Shown here: positions 1-9,458 of the stretch, piece after piece
How positions within the stretch are numbered: the first letter of the stretch is position 1
Layout of the letters: every line of letters begins with the position of its first letter
NCBI GenBank assembly: GCA_039931675.1
Contig: JBDTRM010000023.1
Location: 1-64,000 of the forward strand
DNA from: JAEUTH01 sp039931675
GTDB lineage: Bacteria > Bacteroidota > Bacteroidia > AKYH767-A > OLB10
Direction of reading: 5' to 3'
DNA length: 64,000 nt
The notes under the pieces: model-generated
What the model saw: only the letters and a program-made list of their open reading frames with translations
The model's database searches: none
Told to the model about the DNA's origin: nothing
Made by a program: the position numbers and the translations under genes

Positions 1-179
1 ACGAAGTAGTAAACTTGATTAAAAAATCCGCTTAGTGCAATTTGTCATACACACTAAAGAAGTGCAGCAACCTTTTGTCGCTTAATTTTATATTTGATTC
101 TTGCATTAAGTCAATTACCCATTAAATTATCAATCACATTTCAAAATCCCAATAAAAAAATAATCCTTTAGTTGGCTGC
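1..179. other. Upstream intergenic DNA with an orphan terminator half
   Basis: No gene is visible. Bases 61-76 (AGTGCAGCAACCTTTT) match the right arm and T-tract of the terminator hairpins found after the tail-I genes at 3687, 9147, 13803 and 15809, but the left arm is not recognisable. I infer that another paralogue, or its remnant, lies just outside the window on the left. The remainder is AT-rich without clear signals. Confidence 0.4.
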
Positions 180-345
180 AATCAGATTTAATTTTACATT
201 TGAAAGTCATTACATAATAACCATTTGATGAGACCGCAAGTATTTTAAACCTCTTTCTGATTTTTTCTCTGGCTTCTTCTCATCCAATTCCATAAAATGA
301 AAATTATTCATTCATTGAAATAAATTATTCAATAACAATAAAACG
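180..345 (+). promoter_or_regulatory. Duplicated leader region, copy 1
   Basis: This stretch in front of the first fibre gene aligns over most of its length with 9284-9450 in front of the fourth. Shared blocks include ATCAGATTTAATTTTACATT, TACATAATAACCATTT, a TATTTTAAACC block followed by TTTCTGATTTTTT, and AATAACAATA just before the start codon. Conservation of non-coding DNA immediately 5' of two paralogous operons suggests it carries the promoter and 5' leader. I could not assign -33 and -7 boxes with certainty. Confidence 0.6.
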
Positions 346-353
346 TAAACAAA

Positions 354-1997
354 ATGAAACAGTCGCATTACAAAACATTCAATGCAATCGCATTATTTAT
401 TGCAGCATTACTTACCTGTAACCTATCATGGGCACAGTACAATTATTTTGCAGGAACGAGTGCCGGTAGCGGAAACAATGCATGGTATTCAACTGCAGTC
501 GGGTATGAAGCATTGTCATCAGGCAGCACGGGTACAAGTTGCACTGCGTTTGGATATCATGCAGCCAAGGCAAACACAACAGGCTATCACAATTGCGCTG
601 TTGGTAATGGCGCATTGGAATATAATACCACCGGAAATGCGAATACGGCTGTGGGCATTGTGTGTTTAATAAACAATACTACCGGTTACAGAAACAGCGC
701 CCTGGGCAACTTTGCTTTGTGGTCAAACACCTCAGGTTATTACAATACTGCTGTGGGAGCAGAAGCATTGAGAACCAACTCTACCGGCAATAACAATACT
801 TCAAGCGGTTATAAGAGTTTATATTCAAATACAACAGGTAGTGAGAATTGCGCCTTCGGTCATTTTGCATCTTATACGTCAACACTTGCTTATCATAATA
901 ATGCATTTGGTGCATATTCGCTTTACAACAACTCAGGTGAAAGCAATTGCGCATTTGGAACCTATACCCTACAAGGTAACTCTAATGGATACGCAAACTC
1001 TGCTTTTGGTCACCAGGCTTTGGCAGGAAATACAACAGGTTACCAGAATGTGGGCATAGGTGATTATGCAAATGATGCTAATAATACGGGTTTCAATAAT
1101 ACAAGCATTGGCAGCAATGCCTTGCATCTTAATTATAATGGAAGTAGCAATGTTGCAGTAGGACGAAATGCCGGAGGATTAAGGGCACTTTATAGCAAAT
1201 GCACTTTTGTGGGAGCTACGGCCGATGCTTCGGCAACAAATTTTACCAATGCTACTGCCATAGGTTATGGTGCAAGGGTAAATGGAAGTGATAAAGTTCG
1301 TATCGGAAATACTTCGGTTACTTCAATCGGAGGACAAGTGGGCTGGACCACTTCATCAGACCTTCGTTTAAAAACAAATATTCAACAAAGCAAATTAGGT
1401 TTGGATTTTATTCTTCGTTTAAACCCTGTTACCTATAATTATAAAGACGAAGGACAACGTGATATTTTTTACACAGGTTTGATTGCACAAGAAGTAGATG
1501 CTGCTGCAAAAAAAGAAGGAGTTGAGTTTAGTGGTGTGGATAAAAACGGGGAGTATTGGGGAATTCGTTATGGGGATTTAACGGTGCCAATTATAAAGGC
1601 AGTACAGGAGATGAATAGTGAAAATTCGGAATTGAAAAATAAAGTTTCATCGCTCGAAAATAAAATTAATCAACTTCAACAATGCATCGAATCACTTTGT
1701 GCTGATCAGAAAAAAATAAATTTGAATACTGATGAAGCAACAACACCGCAATTAAAAATAACACCTAACCCAGCGAGCTATTCAACAAAAATTTCTATCA
1801 TTACAACTTCTGATCATCAACAACTACTTGTAAAAATAACCGATGCTGCAGGCAAAGTAATAACCACGTATCATTCAACATCGCAAGGCACTTCTGTTTT
1901 TGAATTGAACACAACTACAATAAGTACCGGAACTTACCTGGTACAACTGTTTAATCAAAATGAATTACTTCAAACACAAAAATTAATTATTCAATAA
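354..1997 (+). CDS. T9SS-exported repeat protein with S74 chaperone domain (head A, tail II)
   Basis: Likely cell-surface or released fibre/adhesin-like protein of 547 residues. Residues 1-27 are a signal peptide ending SWAQ. Residues ~30-280 are ~17-residue repeats on an NTTGxxNTAxGxxAL pattern, resembling a YadA-type beta-roll head. An S74 intramolecular chaperone domain follows, with the self-cleavage dyad motif S-D-L-R-L-K at S335/K340. A short coiled coil (~419-445) and a T9SS sorting domain (ITPNP near 465, ending KLIIQ) complete it. It is the first gene of a two-gene unit: the next ORF starts 32 bases on and no terminator lies between them. The family is known as tail-fibre-domain/T9SS type A proteins; ligand and function are unknown. 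Confidence 0.9.
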   Translation: MKQSHYKTFNAIALFIAALLTCNLSWAQYNYFAGTSAGSGNNAWYSTAVGYEALSSGSTGTSCTAFGYHAAKANTTGYHNCAVGNGALEYNTTGNANTAVGIVCLINNTTGYRNSALGNFALWSNTSGYYNTAVGAEALRTNSTGNNNTSSGYKSLYSNTTGSENCAFGHFASYTSTLAYHNNAFGAYSLYNNSGESNCAFGTYTLQGNSNGYANSAFGHQALAGNTTGYQNVGIGDYANDANNTGFNNTSIGSNALHLNYNGSSNVAVGRNAGGLRALYSKCTFVGATADASATNFTNATAIGYGARVNGSDKVRIGNTSVTSIGGQVGWTTSSDLRLKTNIQQSKLGLDFILRLNPVTYNYKDEGQRDIFYTGLIAQEVDAAAKKEGVEFSGVDKNGEYWGIRYGDLTVPIIKAVQEMNSENSELKNKVSSLENKINQLQQCIESLCADQKKINLNTDEATTPQLKITPNPASYSTKISIITTSDHQQLLVKITDAAGKVITTYHSTSQGTSVFELNTTTISTGTYLVQLFNQNELLQTQKLIIQ

Positions 1998-2029
1998 ATA
2001 ATCATTAACTCTTTAAAACTAAAACAAAA

Positions 2030-3667
2030 ATGAAAAGAAAATTCACAAACATTATTATGGGATGCCTTTTGGCATCCGGTTTTGCAAATGCACAAAACAC
2101 ATTTCCTTATCCTTCAACCGGCAGTATAGGCATTGGGATAGCAACTGCCAATTCATCAGCATTACTTGATGTATCATCTACTACCAAAGGACTTTTAATT
2201 CCGCGAATGACTAAGACACAACGCGATGCCATTGCATCACCGGCCACAGGTTTGCTTATTTATCAAACTAACGGATATGCGGGACTTTATTTTTACAAAA
2301 ACGGCTCATGGGTTGCGGTTACACCCAATACACTAAGGGGATTGCCCGAAAATCTTTTAATAGGTTCCACGGCAGGAGTGGCTATTACCACCGGTGTAGG
2401 AAACATTGCATTGGGCAGGGCCGCTTTAAATGGTCTTACTGACCGCATTGAAAATATTTGTATTGGCGATTCATCGGGATATGTTTTAGGAGTTGGCTCC
2501 ATAGGCAACCAGGCATGGTATAACACTGCTGTAGGCTCAAAGTCGCAACGCTATAGTACTACCGGAACAAAAAACACATCTGTGGGTGCATATAGTCTTT
2601 ACAATGTCATTGCAGGTAATGATGATGTTGCGGTTGGATATAGAGCTTTGTATTCTAATCTGTATAATCATTTTTGTGTTGCAGTGGGTGAGGATGCTTT
2701 ATATAATTCAAAAGGTGATGACAACACAGGTATTGGTTACGAGGCAGGCAAAAATGCAACTTTCGGTTCCTCATGTACTTTTCTTGGTTCTAATGCTGAC
2801 CAAAACGCAGTAGCTGGTTATGTCAATTCAACTGCAATAGGAGCATACTCTATTGTTACAGGTAATTCAATGGTAAGAGTAGGTAGTTCATCAGTAACAT
2901 CAATTGGCGGCACTGTTGATTTTACTGTTGTAAGTGATGGGAGATTTAAAAATCAAATACAGCAAAACGTTCCGGGGTTGGAATTCATCAATAAATTAAA
3001 GCCGGTTACGTATCACTTAGATGTTAGAGGCTTGAGAACTTTTCTGCATGAAGAAACAGGCAAAGAAAGCCCTGAAGCAAAAGTTCGAATTGAACAAGGA
3101 ATAAAAGACAAAGAACAAATTCTATATTCAGGATTTATAGCGCAGGATGTTGAACGCGCGGCACAGGAAACAGGTTACGACTTCAGCGGTGTGGACAAAC
3201 CACAAAATGAAAACAGCCTATACGGTTTGCGTTACGCTGAATTTACTGTTCCATTAGTTAAGGCAGTGCAGGAGTTAGATAAAACGAACCAGGAATTGAA
3301 AACTAAAAACGACAAATTGGAAGCTCGTGTTGCTGTGTTGGAAAGTTTAATCAAACAAGGTGAAGTAAATAAGTTGGCAATGAGCAATGAGCAATTGGCA
3401 ATAAGCAATTCACAGTTGTTCCAAAACCAGCCAAATCCTTTCAACAAAACAACTGTTATCAGTTACCAGTTAAAGAGTGGTGATGCAAATGCAAAAATCA
3501 TCATCCGCGATTTGAACGGCAATCTTGTTAAAGAAGTTGCTTTATCGCAAACCGGCAAAGGACAGGCAACTATAAATGCAAACGAACTTGCGCAGGGAAC
3601 TTATACCTATACGCTTGAAGTTAACGGTACAAGTGTTGACACGAAGTTGATGGTGTTGGTGAAATAG
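2030..3667 (+). CDS. T9SS-exported repeat protein with S74 chaperone domain (head B, tail I)
   Basis: Paralogue of the preceding gene, 545 residues, with a signal peptide ending ANAQ. The N-terminus is of the B type: NTFP, a GIGIAT motif, then RMTKTQRDAIASPATG as in the other B heads. The repeat region is short. The S74 domain starts at S302 with K307 (S-D-G-R-F-K) and carries the longer B-type insert (FLHEETG...). A coiled coil precedes the type I sorting tail. The linker contains NEQLAISNSQLFQNQPNPF, which comes from a low-complexity GCAATGAGCAATTGGCAATA-like DNA stretch. The last 219 bases of tail coding are identical to the gene at 11702. A terminator hairpin follows. Confidence 0.9.
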   Translation: MKRKFTNIIMGCLLASGFANAQNTFPYPSTGSIGIGIATANSSALLDVSSTTKGLLIPRMTKTQRDAIASPATGLLIYQTNGYAGLYFYKNGSWVAVTPNTLRGLPENLLIGSTAGVAITTGVGNIALGRAALNGLTDRIENICIGDSSGYVLGVGSIGNQAWYNTAVGSKSQRYSTTGTKNTSVGAYSLYNVIAGNDDVAVGYRALYSNLYNHFCVAVGEDALYNSKGDDNTGIGYEAGKNATFGSSCTFLGSNADQNAVAGYVNSTAIGAYSIVTGNSMVRVGSSSVTSIGGTVDFTVVSDGRFKNQIQQNVPGLEFINKLKPVTYHLDVRGLRTFLHEETGKESPEAKVRIEQGIKDKEQILYSGFIAQDVERAAQETGYDFSGVDKPQNENSLYGLRYAEFTVPLVKAVQELDKTNQELKTKNDKLEARVAVLESLIKQGEVNKLAMSNEQLAISNSQLFQNQPNPFNKTTVISYQLKSGDANAKIIIRDLNGNLVKEVALSQTGKGQATINANELAQGTYTYTLEVNGTSVDTKLMVLVK

Positions 3668-3686
3668 TTTTTAAGGCTTATTTATT

Positions 3687-3724
3687 AAAAAGGTTGCTAC
3701 ATGAAAGTGTAACAACCTTTTTTT
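3687..3724 (+). terminator. Intrinsic terminator of the repeated family
   Basis: AAAAAGGTTGCTACA, a short loop, then TGTAACAACCT and a T-run. The stem has one C/A mismatch. It is closely similar to the hairpins at 9147, 13803, 15809, 18985 and 21719. Confidence 0.75.
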
Positions 3725-3859
3725 ATTTGTAATTGGATTCAGTCAAGTAACATTTCCAATGCATAATTTTTAAATTTCAAATGTGATTGTATATTCACGT
3801 ATCGAAAACATTCAATTTTAAACAACCAAATATTAATAACCTGCATAATTGTCCATCCT

Positions 3860-6124
3860 ATGAAAAAAGTTATTTTCATGATTCATGTATTGATTTTATT
3901 TTTTTGTTGTCAGGTAACAGCTCAAAAAATATCCGCAATTGATTCTTTAAAAATACGGCTGAAGGAGTTGAATGGACAACTTTATTCACCTGATCGTGAT
4001 AGCGGTATTGTAAGAACAGCTTATTTCCTTTCCTTTAAACTAAGGGGGTCAAACCATGATACTGCATCGGTTCTAATTGACCAATGCATTGGATTATCCG
4101 AAAAAATGAACTGGCAAAAAAGTGTTGCTAATTCAAAATATGTTAAAGGACTTATTTTGGAAGATGTTGGAAAATATAAGGAATCGAATGAATTACTTTT
4201 TGAGGCAAATAAGTATTATGAATCATTAAAGAGTTCGAAAGATAGTACGGTGAGAAAATTTGGCATTAAATCATCTAACAGCGTCTTGGTAAGCATTGCT
4301 AATAATTATGCCTACTTGGGTGAATATGACAAGTCTCTGAAAATTCACTTCGAATTATTGAAGGCTGCTGAAGAATCCGGTCAATTCAAGGAAACAGGAG
4401 TGTGTTATACCAATATTGGAATTGTATATGGGATGAAAGGAGATTATAAACAGTCGCTCGTTTATACCCGTAAATCAAATGCTGTTGACCGCAAGTTAAA
4501 TGACAGCCTTGGCTTAGCTATTACTTATGAAAATATTGGCAATGCATTATTCCAATTGAAAGAAAATGAAGAAGCGATAATAAACTATGATTTAAGTTTA
4601 GCAATAAGCAGAAAGTTAGATAATAAATACGCAATGGTAAGAGCGCTTAATGGTTTAGGAGATGCTTATTCATACAAAGGGAATTACAAGCAGGCATTAA
4701 CTTGTTTACTCGAAGCGAATGAAATTGAAGCTAAGGCAGGAAATGAATCTTCGTCCGTCCAAACCCTTTCTCAAATTGGCAACTGTTACCTTGAACTTGA
4801 TAGCAACAAAGAAGCAGGCAAGTATTTGCTAAAAGCACTTGAAAAAACAGATGATAATACTGAACAAAATATACTTGCCACCCTTTTTGAATCGCTCAGC
4901 AAATGGTATTCAAACAATAATGACTTTGCAAATGCACTCAGGTATCACAAGCAATATGCTGACATCAAAGAAAAGTTACATGATGAAGAGGTTACGCGCA
5001 AACTTGCCGCTACAGAAGCGAAGCATGAATTTGATTTGAAAGAAACGAAGCTTAATGCAGCACATGAAAAAGAAATTTCTGAAAAACAATTGCAAATTAA
5101 TTTAAGCAAAACGGCTGCTGAAAAAAAACAGGCAGAAGTTGAATTGCTTTCACAACAGAAAAAATTGAGTGAAGTTGAAGCACAAAAATTGGATGCAGAA
5201 GTTCACTCGCAAAAAATTTCGAATGAAAAAATTTCAACCGATAATAAATTGCTTGCAAAAGAAAATGAACTGAAAAGCATTGAAACCAGTAATGAAAAGC
5301 GACAAAAGAATTTTGCTTTTGCCGGTTTGGCTGTTCTGCTTCTTTTTGCCGTACTTATTTTCAATCTCTATTCGAAACGAAAAAAACTAAGCAATCAACT
5401 TTCTGAATCACTTGTAGAATTAAAACAAACACAACAACAGCTCATTCAAACTGAAAGAGAAAAAGAAGCTGAAAAAACAAGAGTGCAAATCTCTCGCGAT
5501 TTGCATGATGATTTGGGTGCAACCTTAAGCAGCATTTCTGTTTATAGTGCGGCAGCAAAGAACCGTTTAAATACAAACAACATAAGCGAGGTGGGTGATA
5601 TGCTGGAACGCATCAGCACTGATGCGCAGGAGATGGTTGCCAATGTGAGTGAAAAAGTGTGGATGATGAAAACCGAAAACAATACAGTTGAAAAATTAAT
5701 AGAGCATCTCCAGCTTTTTGCATCAAGTGTTTTAACAGCAAAAAATATTTCATTCCGTTTCAACTGTGATGAAAAATTAAAACAGTCGGCTTTAAATGCT
5801 GAAGCACGAAAAAATATTTATCTCATTTTTAAAGAAGCAATTAATAATGTCGCTAAGTATTCGCAAGGCACAGCCGCATCTATGGAAGCAACACTTTTGA
5901 ATAATAATTTACAAGTAGTGCTTAGTGACAATGGTAAAGGTTTTGACCCGCAATCAAATGGCAACCACCATGACAAAGTTGGCGGCAATGGATTAAAAAA
6001 TATGCTACAACGCGCTGCAGAATTAAATGGAGAGTTAAAAATCAATTCATCACCTGGTAAAGGAACATCAATAAACTTTTTTTGTGCTCTCCCCATAATT
6101 GGGGAGAAGATGATAAATAGTTAA
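3860..6124 (+). CDS. TPR-containing sensor histidine kinase (HisKA_3 type)
   Basis: Membrane sensor kinase of 754 residues that probably phosphorylates the LuxR-type regulator encoded 32 bases downstream. Residues 1-22 are a signal peptide (ending VTAQ). Residues ~30-400 are tetratricopeptide repeats (for example GNALFQLKENEEAIINYDLSL), placing the sensor in the periplasm. A long coiled coil runs ~395-480, with one membrane segment at ~484-506. The dimerisation/phosphoacceptor motif RDLHDDLG carries H549, and the ATPase domain has DNGKGFD near 689 and a final G-x-G-x-S-I-N-F-F segment. The extreme C-terminus (CALPIIGEKMINS) is encoded by a palindromic repeat, TCTCCCC-ATAATT-GGGGAGA, so the end of the ORF was probably altered by its insertion. 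It sits between fibre genes, suggesting but not proving control of them. Confidence 0.9.
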   Translation: MKKVIFMIHVLILFFCCQVTAQKISAIDSLKIRLKELNGQLYSPDRDSGIVRTAYFLSFKLRGSNHDTASVLIDQCIGLSEKMNWQKSVANSKYVKGLILEDVGKYKESNELLFEANKYYESLKSSKDSTVRKFGIKSSNSVLVSIANNYAYLGEYDKSLKIHFELLKAAEESGQFKETGVCYTNIGIVYGMKGDYKQSLVYTRKSNAVDRKLNDSLGLAITYENIGNALFQLKENEEAIINYDLSLAISRKLDNKYAMVRALNGLGDAYSYKGNYKQALTCLLEANEIEAKAGNESSSVQTLSQIGNCYLELDSNKEAGKYLLKALEKTDDNTEQNILATLFESLSKWYSNNNDFANALRYHKQYADIKEKLHDEEVTRKLAATEAKHEFDLKETKLNAAHEKEISEKQLQINLSKTAAEKKQAEVELLSQQKKLSEVEAQKLDAEVHSQKISNEKISTDNKLLAKENELKSIETSNEKRQKNFAFAGLAVLLLFAVLIFNLYSKRKKLSNQLSESLVELKQTQQQLIQTEREKEAEKTRVQISRDLHDDLGATLSSISVYSAAAKNRLNTNNISEVGDMLERISTDAQEMVANVSEKVWMMKTENNTVEKLIEHLQLFASSVLTAKNISFRFNCDEKLKQSALNAEARKNIYLIFKEAINNVAKYSQGTAASMEATLLNNNLQVVLSDNGKGFDPQSNGNHHDKVGGNGLKNMLQRAAELNGELKINSSPGKGTSINFFCALPIIGEKMINS
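6088..6107. repeat. Palindromic repeat read through as the kinase C-terminus
   Basis: TCTCCCC-ATAATT-GGGGAGA, 7-bp stem with a self-complementary loop. The same core recurs at 6972-6988 (TCTCCCC-ATAATT-GGGG) in the spacer after the regulator gene. It encodes L-P-I-I-G-E of the kinase C-terminus. Confidence 0.7.
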
Positions 6125-6156
6125 TATTCATATTTGCATCAGAAAATATAAGCAAA

Positions 6157-6804
6157 ATGCCCATTCGTGTTACCATATTTGAAGACAATAAAAAATACCG
6201 CGAATCGCTTGCTGTGCTCATTGATGGTTCGCCCGGCTTTACGCTTGCAGGAGCATATCCTGATGCAAATGATGTAGTAAATAAAATTACTGAAAGCGAA
6301 CCTGATGTTTTATTAATGGATATTGAAATGCCCGGCACCAGTGGTATTGAAGCTTTGCTTGATATAAAGAAGCATTTTCCGAAACTGAATGTGTTGATGG
6401 AAACTGTTTTTGAAGAGGACGATAAAATATTTGATTCTATATGCAACGGTGCTTCGGGTTATGTTTTAAAAAACACGCCACCTGCGCGCATACTCGATGC
6501 CATTGTTGAAACCTACCAGGGTGGCGCTCCAATGAGTCCTGTCATCGCAAAAAAAGTATTGCAGCTTTTGCAGGATAAAAGTAAAACTCCTGAATTAAAA
6601 CCAACTGAAAACTTTGACCTCACTCCGCGCGAAAAAGAAATTCTTGCGCTTATGGTAAGCGGTATGAGTTATAAAATGATTGCTGCCGACCGCAGCATCA
6701 CCTTTGAAACTGTGCGCTCGCACATTCGCAACATCTATGAAAAACTTCATGTAGCTACTATGACTGAAGCTGTTGCTAAAGCAATTAAGAGCAATATTGC
6801 TTAA
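6157..6804 (+). CDS. LuxR/NarL-family response regulator
   Basis: DNA-binding response regulator of 215 residues. The receiver domain (1-~125) has acidic residues E9/D10, phosphoacceptor D55 in LLMDIEMPG, and the conserved Lys in GYVLKNTPP. One oddity is METVFEEDDKIF, where family members usually read MLTVFEDD; the conserved Thr is retained. The C-terminal LuxR helix-turn-helix (~148-212) reads LTPREKEILALMVSGMSYKMIA...TVRSHIRNIYEKL. It lies directly after the TPR kinase and is almost certainly its partner. Targets are unknown; the flanking S74 genes are candidates by position. Confidence 0.92.
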   Translation: MPIRVTIFEDNKKYRESLAVLIDGSPGFTLAGAYPDANDVVNKITESEPDVLLMDIEMPGTSGIEALLDIKKHFPKLNVLMETVFEEDDKIFDSICNGASGYVLKNTPPARILDAIVETYQGGAPMSPVIAKKVLQLLQDKSKTPELKPTENFDLTPREKEILALMVSGMSYKMIAADRSITFETVRSHIRNIYEKLHVATMTEAVAKAIKSNIA

Positions 6805-6840
6805 AGAGATTCCTATTAATGTGAGGATTTTTTTGCGTCA

Positions 6841-6873
6841 ACTTTCGGAAAGTTGAAAGAACTTTCCGAAAGT
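6841..6873. repeat. Perfect 14-bp inverted repeat, copy 1
   Basis: ACTTTCGGAAAGTT, loop GAAAG, AACTTTCCGAAAGT. A second member at 30580-30612 differs by one base in each arm at paired positions, so the stem is preserved. The 299-base spacer 6805-7103 also holds the second TCTCCCC-ATAATT-GGGG repeat at 6972-6988. Confidence 0.75.
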
Positions 6874-7103
6874 CTGTCACCGGGATATTTTACAATCTGT
6901 GAGGCTTCTTTTTTCAACCTCAAAGGTTTTGCGCAAAGCAAATTCTTTACCGAGGAACTTTAATCTTTCCCTCTCCCCATAATTGGGGATTGCCTTGCCA
7001 TGCGTGATGAATAATCTTTGCTGAGAATTAAAATCCAATTTTTTTTAATCACAAAAATTAATCATTCAATAAAAACATTTATAACAATTAAAAACAAAAT
7101 CGT

Positions 7104-9122
7104 ATGAAAAATTCAAAACTCAAATTAAAAAATGCTTTGCTGATTATCTGTTTTATTCAACTTGCCATTAGTGTTACACAGGCGCAAACAGCAAATTATT
7201 TTGCAGGCTCCGGTGCAGGAAATGGGAATACCGGAAGCTATTGCACAGGTGTGGGCAACAGCGCATTAAATTCTTCGAACAGTGCCAATTCTAGTACTGG
7301 AATTGGTTATGGTGCTTTATATTCCAACACGACCGGCATATCAACCGGAGTCGGTTATAGTGCCCTTTACCACAATACATCTGGTGGATATAACGTAGCA
7401 GTTGGAGCTAGTGCCCTTAGCGCAAATACTACCGGAAGCAATAATGTCGGAGTTGGTTACCAGGCAGTTAATTTAAATACTTTTGGAAATAATAATATCG
7501 GAATTGGCCCTCGTTCACTAAAAAATAATGTTTCAGGCAGCGATAATATTGCAATTGGGAATGGAGCACTATTTACGAATGTTTCAAATAATAATTGTGC
7601 ATTAGGAACAAGTGCCATGAATTCGAATACAACCGGCTACGAAAATTGTGCCTTTGGTTTTCTATCATTATACAGCAATGTAACCGGTTTTGGCGATGCT
7701 GCTTTTGGAAGTAATTCGCTATATAACAATACCCAATCGGGTAATTCAGCTTTTGGCGACTATAGCTTGTATAACAATTTGAATGGTGGTGATAATGCAG
7801 CATTCGGCTATTTAAGTCTTTATAATAATACTACTGCATATCAAAATTCAGCATTTGGTATATATTCTCTTTATTCAAACACTACCGGAACAAGAAATGT
7901 AGGATTTGGTGACAGGGCACTATATTCAAATCAAACCGGGATTTATAATTGTGCCTTTGGTAGTAGGGCACTTTTTACTAATATCGGTTCAGACAATTCA
8001 GCATTTGGAAACTCGGCTTTGGAGAATAACACAACAGCAGTTGATAACTGCGCCTTCGGCAGCTTTTCCCAAACCTATACAACTACAGGCGGTAACAATA
8101 GTTCATTTGGCAAGGCAACATTATATAGGAATGTAAATGGAACTGATAATTCAGCTGTAGGTGCCTATGCATTATTCAATAATAAAACAGGAATTAATAA
8201 TACTGCCATCGGCAGTAATGCTTTACTGTTAGATTCTATCACCAGCAATAATACAGCGGTAGGGCAGAATGCAGGAGCATTAAGAGCATCATACAACAAA
8301 TGTACTTTTGTTGGAGCAACTGCCGATGCATCTGGAAATAATTATACTAATGCCACAGCAATCGGTTATGGTGCTAAAGTGAGCGGCAGCAATAAAGTAA
8401 GAATTGGAAATACCGCTGTTACTTCAATAGGCGGACAAGTTGGCTGGACCACACTCTCTGATTTGCGTTTAAAAGAAAACATTAAAGAAAGCAAATTAGG
8501 CTTGGATTTTATACTCCGTTTAAACCCTGTTACCTATAACTATAAAGACGAAGGACAACATGATATTCTCTACACTGGTTTGATAGCACAGGAAGTAGAT
8601 GCTGCTGCAAAAAAAGTAGGGGTTGAATTTAGCGGTGTTGATAAAAACGGGGATTATTGGGGAATTCGTTATGGGGATTTAACTGTGCCTTTGATTAAAG
8701 CTGTGAAGGAAATGAATAGCGAAAAAGATGAATTGAAAAACAAAGTTTCAAATCTTGAAAAAGAAAACATTGACCTTAAACAGCAATTCTTTAATATCAG
8801 TGAATGCGTTCAGAGCTTGTGTAACAACCAATCATCCAGAATCAGTGCTGGTGAAATTGACAATTCACAATTATTTCAAAACCAACCTAATCCTTTCAAT
8901 CAATCAACAATTATCAATTATCAATTAAAAAGCGATGATGCAAATGCAAAAATCATCATCCGCGATTTGAATGGCAATCTTGTTAACCAAATTAACTTAT
9001 CGCAAACGGGTAAAGGACAGGTTACTATAAATGCAAATGAACTTGCATACGGAACTTATACCTATACACTTGAGGTTAATGGAACAAGTGTTGATACCAA
9101 ATTGATGGTGCTGGTGAAATAA
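7104..9122 (+). CDS. T9SS-exported repeat protein with S74 chaperone domain (head A, tail I)
   Basis: The 672-residue member of the array, transcribed alone. The signal peptide ends TQAQ, followed by NYFAGSGAGNG (A head). About 20 repeats of ~17 residues occupy ~50-400. The S74 domain starts at S452 with K457 (S-D-L-R-L-K); it is followed by IKESKLGLDFILRLNPVTYNYKDEG-type sequence nearly identical to the other A proteins. A coiled coil (EKDELKNKVSNLEKEN) leads to a type I sorting tail ending LMVLVK. Its tail DNA differs at many silent sites from the genes at 2030 and 11702, so it did not take part in their recent conversion. A terminator hairpin follows. Confidence 0.9.
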   Translation: MKNSKLKLKNALLIICFIQLAISVTQAQTANYFAGSGAGNGNTGSYCTGVGNSALNSSNSANSSTGIGYGALYSNTTGISTGVGYSALYHNTSGGYNVAVGASALSANTTGSNNVGVGYQAVNLNTFGNNNIGIGPRSLKNNVSGSDNIAIGNGALFTNVSNNNCALGTSAMNSNTTGYENCAFGFLSLYSNVTGFGDAAFGSNSLYNNTQSGNSAFGDYSLYNNLNGGDNAAFGYLSLYNNTTAYQNSAFGIYSLYSNTTGTRNVGFGDRALYSNQTGIYNCAFGSRALFTNIGSDNSAFGNSALENNTTAVDNCAFGSFSQTYTTTGGNNSSFGKATLYRNVNGTDNSAVGAYALFNNKTGINNTAIGSNALLLDSITSNNTAVGQNAGALRASYNKCTFVGATADASGNNYTNATAIGYGAKVSGSNKVRIGNTAVTSIGGQVGWTTLSDLRLKENIKESKLGLDFILRLNPVTYNYKDEGQHDILYTGLIAQEVDAAAKKVGVEFSGVDKNGDYWGIRYGDLTVPLIKAVKEMNSEKDELKNKVSNLEKENIDLKQQFFNISECVQSLCNNQSSRISAGEIDNSQLFQNQPNPFNQSTIINYQLKSDDANAKIIIRDLNGNLVNQINLSQTGKGQVTINANELAYGTYTYTLEVNGTSVDTKLMVLVK

Positions 9123-9146
9123 CAATCCAAACTTGCTTTCATTTCT

Positions 9147-9179
9147 AAGGTTGCTGCATATAAAAGTGCAGCACCTTTT
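9147..9179 (+). terminator. Intrinsic terminator of the repeated family
   Basis: AAGGTTGCTGCA, an A-rich loop, TGCAGCACCTTTT. It ends the tail-I gene at 7104. The spacer 9123-9458 otherwise contains the duplicated leader. Confidence 0.75.
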
Positions 9180-9283
9180 CTGGTAGATTTCACTTTTGAT
9201 ATATGCTTCAAATCAACCAATGGTTTAAATTAACGTTGGGTTTTTAGAAACGAAAATAAAAAATGGTGAGGTTTTAAGCAGTT

Positions 9284-9450
9284 ATCAGATTTAATTTTAC
9301 ATTTGAAAATCTTTACATAATAACCATTTATAGAAGCCACAAATATTTTAAACCATTTCTGATTTTTTTCACAGGCTCCTTCTTATAAAAATTTTATAAA
9401 AAAAATTATTCTCTCATTGGGAATAAGCTGTTCAATAACAATACAAAACC
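9284..9450 (+). promoter_or_regulatory. Duplicated leader region, copy 2
   Basis: Second copy of the ~165-bp non-coding block also found at 180-345, ending just before the start codon of the fourth fibre gene. The blocks ATCAGATTTAATTTTACATT, TACATAATAACCATTT and TATTTTAAACC are kept in order; the region near 9390-9420 has diverged by small indels. Confidence 0.6.
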
Positions 9451-9458
9451 ATTTAGCT

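Noticed and set aside
6042..6446. 134-residue minus-strand ORF across the kinase/regulator junction
   Set aside because: It lies opposite two well-supported genes and has no recognisable domain or signal.
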